A stretch of 64,000 nt of DNA from Allobosea sp. (GTDB taxonomy: Bacteria; Pseudomonadota; Alphaproteobacteria; Rhizobiales; Kaistiaceae). The stretch covers positions 124,001-188,000 of the forward strand of contig JAFKFV010000008.1 of NCBI GenBank assembly GCA_017307955.1, written 5' to 3'. Of this stretch, positions 61,605-64,000 are shown piece by piece (within the stretch, counting starts at the first letter, position 1; each line of letters begins with the position of its first letter). Both the position numbers and the translations under genes were made by a program. Under the pieces are notes generated by a model. That model made no database searches. It saw only the letters and a list, made by a program, of their open reading frames with translations, and was not told the origin of the DNA.

Positions 61605-62897
61605 ATGGCGCGCGATACCATCTATGCCGTTTCGAGCGGTCCTGTTCCGGCCGGGGTCGCGGTAATCCGCATGTCCGGACCGGGCGTCCGATTCGGACTC
61701 GAAACGATGCTCGGTACCGTCCCTGAGCCGCGCCTTGCGGCGCTGCGACCGATTCGTGATCGAAATGGTCAGCTGCTCGATCGGGGCCTGGTGCTGTTCT
61801 TCGCCGGTCCGGCGAGTTTCACGGGCGAGGATGTCGCGGAGCTGCAGGTCCATGGCGGCCGCGCCGTGGTGGCTGCTGTCCTCGCTGCGCTGGCCGAACT
61901 GCCTGGCCATCGCGCGGCGGAGGCGGGGGAATTCACCCGCCGCGCCTTCGAGAATGGCCGCGCCGACCTGACCGAAGTCGAGGGCCTGGCCGATCTCATT
62001 GCCGCCGAGACCGAAGCGCAGCGGCGCCAAGCCCTGCTGCAGGCCGAGGGCGGGCTCGCCACGCACCTGCGCATCTGGTCCGAAGCACTCCTTCACGCCC
62101 GCGCGATGCTCGAGGCCGGGCTCGACTTCGTCGATGAGGAGGACGTTCCGACCTCGGTGATCGCATCGGCGGTCGCTGAAGCGCGACGGCTGGCGCAGGA
62201 GATGGACGCGCTGCTTTCAGCCAGCGCGTTTGGCGAGCGCGTCCGTTCCGGTTTCGACGTCGTCTTGCTCGGCCCGCCCAATGTCGGGAAGTCGAGCCTC
62301 CTTAACGCGCTCGCGCAACGCGAGGCGGCGATCGTCACAGCCGAGCCGGGAACGACGCGTGACCTGATCGAAGTGGCGCTCGATATCGACGGCTATGCGG
62401 TGACGCTGGTCGACACCGCGGGACTGCGCGACACAGCGGGGCTGGTCGAGCGCGAGGGGATCGAGCGGGCCAGGCGGCGCAGCACAAGCGCCGACCTCGT
62501 GCTTCTGCTCGATGACGGCGAACAGCCCCCCGTGGAGCCGCCGGCCGGAGTTGTCGCCCTGACCGTTCGGACCAAGATCGACCGCAGCGGGGCCATGCCT
62601 TGCGGTCTCGCCGTTTCGGCCGTGACCGGAACCGGGCTGGACGACTTGCGGCGCGCCATCGGCGCCGCGCTCGGCTTGGCCGAGCGTCGGCCCGATGCGT
62701 TGATCGTCCGCGAACGGCAGCGGCAAGGCATCACCGCTGCCCGCGACGCCTTGGCCGCGATCGATCCCGGGCAGCCGCCGGAGTTGATCGCTGAGGAACT
62801 CCGGCGGGCGGCTGATGCGCTCGGCCGGGTCTCGGGGCGCACGGGTGTCGAGGATCTTCTGGGCGCGATCTTCGGTTCCTTCTGCATCGGGAAATGA
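61605..62897 (+). CDS. mnmE: tRNA uridine-5-carboxymethylaminomethyl(34) synthesis GTPase MnmE
   Basis: MnmE works with MnmG to modify wobble uridines of tRNAs. The 430-residue protein has the N-terminal folate-binding part (DTIYAVSSGPVPAGVAVIR; EGEFTRRAFENGR type) and a GTPase domain with G1 GPPNVGKSSLLNAL, G2 TTRD, G3 DTAGLRD. The C-terminal CIGK motif holds the conserved cysteine. The ATG at 61605 is preceded by AGGATAGGG; a GTG 18 bases earlier is possible. It is divergent from the DUF255 gene and 84 bp ahead of mnmG. Confidence 0.96.
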   Translation: MARDTIYAVSSGPVPAGVAVIRMSGPGVRFGLETMLGTVPEPRLAALRPIRDRNGQLLDRGLVLFFAGPASFTGEDVAELQVHGGRAVVAAVLAALAELPGHRAAEAGEFTRRAFENGRADLTEVEGLADLIAAETEAQRRQALLQAEGGLATHLRIWSEALLHARAMLEAGLDFVDEEDVPTSVIASAVAEARRLAQEMDALLSASAFGERVRSGFDVVLLGPPNVGKSSLLNALAQREAAIVTAEPGTTRDLIEVALDIDGYAVTLVDTAGLRDTAGLVEREGIERARRRSTSADLVLLLDDGEQPPVEPPAGVVALTVRTKIDRSGAMPCGLAVSAVTGTGLDDLRRAIGAALGLAERRPDALIVRERQRQGITAARDALAAIDPGQPPELIAEELRRAADALGRVSGRTGVEDLLGAIFGSFCIGK

Positions 62898-62900
62898 AGG

Positions 62901-62920
62901 GCTGTTTCACGTGAAACAGC
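62901..62920. other. parS centromere-like site (ParB binding)
   Basis: TGTTTCACGTGAAACA at 62903-62918 is a perfect 16-bp match to the parS consensus, and it lies inside a 20-bp perfect palindrome, GCTGTTTCACGTGAAACAGC. It lies in the mnmE-mnmG gap, 6.4 kb from the predicted origin. ParB should load here to segregate the chromosome. parAB is expected just beyond the right edge in this gene order. Confidence 0.93.
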
Positions 62921-62981
62921 TGTCATGCTTGTCCGCAGTTCCGGCTTCCGCTAAGCGCAGCACGAGTGATCGAGGTGAGCG

Positions 62982-64000
62982 ATGAATCGTCTGGACTATG
63001 ATGTCGTGGTGATCGGCGGCGGCCATGCGGGTGTCGAGGCCGCCGCAGCGGCGGCACGACTCGGCGCGCGTACCGCCCTCCTGACCCATCGCCGCGACAC
63101 GATTGGCGTCATGTCCTGCAACCCGGCCATCGGTGGGCTGGGCAAGGGTCATCTCGTTCGGGAGGTCGATGCCCTCGACGGGCTGATGGGCCGGGTCGCC
63201 GACGCCGCCGGCATCCAGTTCCGCCTGCTCAACCGCCGCAAGGGCCCCGCCGTGCGGGGTCCGCGTGCGCAGGCTGATCGCAGGCTCTATCGCGAAGCCA
63301 TGCTCGCAGCCGTGGAGGCGACGAGCGGTCTCGATGTCGTCGAGGGCGAGGCGCATGCGCTGGTCTCTCCCGTCGGCGCTATCGAAGGCGTGACGCTGGC
63401 CGATGGGCGTCACATCGCCTGTCGCGCGGTCGTGGTCTCGACTGGCACCTTCCTCCGCGGCCTGATCCATATCGGCGAGAAGCGCATGCCGGCCGGGCGT
63501 GTCGGCGAGCAGCCGGCCATGGGCCTCTCCGCCTCCTTCGAGGCGATCGGCTTCACGCTCGCCCGTCTCAAGACCGGCACGCCTCCCCGCCTCGACGGGC
63601 GCACCATCGACTGGGCCCGGCTCGAAATGCAGCCGGGCGATGTCGAACCAGAGCCATTCTCGACGGTGACCAGCGTCATCACCAACCGGCAGGTCGACTG
63701 CGCGATCACGCGCACGACTCCGGAGACGCATGCGATCATCCGCGCGAACCTCTCCCGATCGCCGATCTATTCCGGCCAGATCGAAAGCCGCGGCCCGCGC
63801 TACTGCCCGAGCATCGAGGACAAGATCGTTCGCTTCGGCGAGCGCGAGGGTCATCAGATCTTCCTCGAGCCGGAAGGACTGGACGACACGACCGTCTATC
63901 CGAACGGCATCTCGACTTCGCTGCCGGAAGATGTCCAGGCGGCGCTCGTCGCCTCGATCCCTGGCCTTGAGCGAGCGGTCATCCTTCGCCCCGGCTACGC
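62982..64000 (+). CDS. mnmG: tRNA uridine-5-carboxymethylaminomethyl(34) synthesis enzyme MnmG (GidA), partial
   Basis: MnmG is the FAD- and NADH-dependent partner of MnmE. About 339 codons are visible and the C-terminus lies beyond the window. The FAD motif [43 protein letters not shown] and the [16 protein letters not shown] block are intact. [14 protein letters not shown] also fits the family. The start ATG is 62982. The parS site lies between mnmE and this gene. rsmG and parAB are the expected next genes. Confidence 0.96.
   Translation, partial: MNRLDYDVVVIGGGHAGVEAAAAAARLGARTALLTHRRDTIGVMSCNPAIGGLGKGHLVREVDALDGLMGRVADAAGIQFRLLNRRKGPAVRGPRAQADRRLYREAMLAAVEATSGLDVVEGEAHALVSPVGAIEGVTLADGRHIACRAVVVSTGTFLRGLIHIGEKRMPAGRVGEQPAMGLSASFEAIGFTLARLKTGTPPRLDGRTIDWARLEMQPGDVEPEPFSTVTSVITNRQVDCAITRTTPETHAIIRANLSRSPIYSGQIESRGPRYCPSIEDKIVRFGEREGHQIFLEPEGLDDTTVYPNGISTSLPEDVQAALVASIPGLERAVILRPGY

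Noticed and set aside
58892..61726. A 944-residue open frame on the plus strand through rho and opposite the DUF255 gene
   Set aside because: The first part is a shifted rho frame and the rest is antisense to the DUF255 gene. It crosses two real genes.

Overview
The window reads as one continuous stretch of a high-GC alphaproteobacterial chromosome, most likely order Hyphomicrobiales (Rhizobiales). The genus cannot be fixed from the sequence alone. The placement rests on several features: the order PPSR-hemE-hemJ-rho-mnmE-mnmG, a his operon containing a DUF2628 gene, hslV and hslU separated by a GNAT gene, neighbouring Smr/MltA/Tim44 genes, a FzlA-type GST-like division protein, lipid genes of the PmtA and OlsB families, and CTTG-type RpoH heat-shock promoters. 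I see about 67 protein genes. I see no rRNA, tRNA, insertion sequence, prophage or CRISPR array.

Layout, left to right. 1-8.2 kb: a minus-strand run mutS-glnD-murJ-trpS (trpS is cut by the window edge). 8.3-12.05 kb: a malic enzyme fused to a phosphotransacetylase-like domain, then small accessory enzymes (Nudix, VOC, GNAT). 12.06-13.4 kb: nicotinamidase and AlkB. 13.4-16.8 kb: dnaK-dnaJ behind a consensus RpoH promoter. 16.8-21.3 kb: pmtA, a histidine-phosphatase-like gene, an FMN reductase, pyrF, dapB, gpmA and an orphan HicB-like gene. 21.3-25.1 kb: queG, fzlA, uppP and an NDUFA9-like gene. 25.2-29 kb: hrcA, then rph-rdgB-hemW. 29-34.4 kb: an LppC-type lipoprotein, rsmI-yraN, gshB, yifB. 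34.4-35.2 kb: a small, visibly more AT-rich island with an XRE regulator and a small membrane protein. 35.3-40.5 kb: a hybrid kinase, olsB, a TRIC-family membrane protein, grpE (with its own RpoH-like promoter) and a cation diffusion facilitator. 40.6-45.2 kb: coaA and hisE-F-A-H-DUF2628-hisB. 45.3-48.9 kb: hslV-GNAT-hslU and a DUF1402 protein. 48.9-56.2 kb: XRE-Smr-MltA-Tim44, secB, dnaQ-coaE-aroE-maf-PPSR. 56.5-64 kb: hemE-hemJ-rho, a DUF255 gene on the opposite strand, mnmE and partial mnmG.

The most important feature is that the window appears to contain the replication origin neighbourhood. The 418-bp gap between the divergent PPSR (RP001/DUF299) and hemE genes is where oriC lies in Caulobacter and is predicted in other alphaproteobacteria. 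Here it holds a CtrA-box-like dyad, several imperfect DnaA-box-like 9-mers and an A-rich/T-rich tract. About 6.4 kb away, between mnmE and mnmG, is a perfect 16-bp parS palindrome inside a 20-bp perfect palindrome. A second theme is heat shock and proteostasis: dnaK carries an exact match, and grpE and hslV near matches, to the alphaproteobacterial RpoH promoter pattern, tying three separated loci into one regulon. The remaining genes are mainly housekeeping: mismatch repair, PII signalling, peptidoglycan lipid cycling, NAD, CoA, haem, histidine and lysine synthesis, tRNA modification, and membrane-lipid methylation and ornithine-lipid synthesis.
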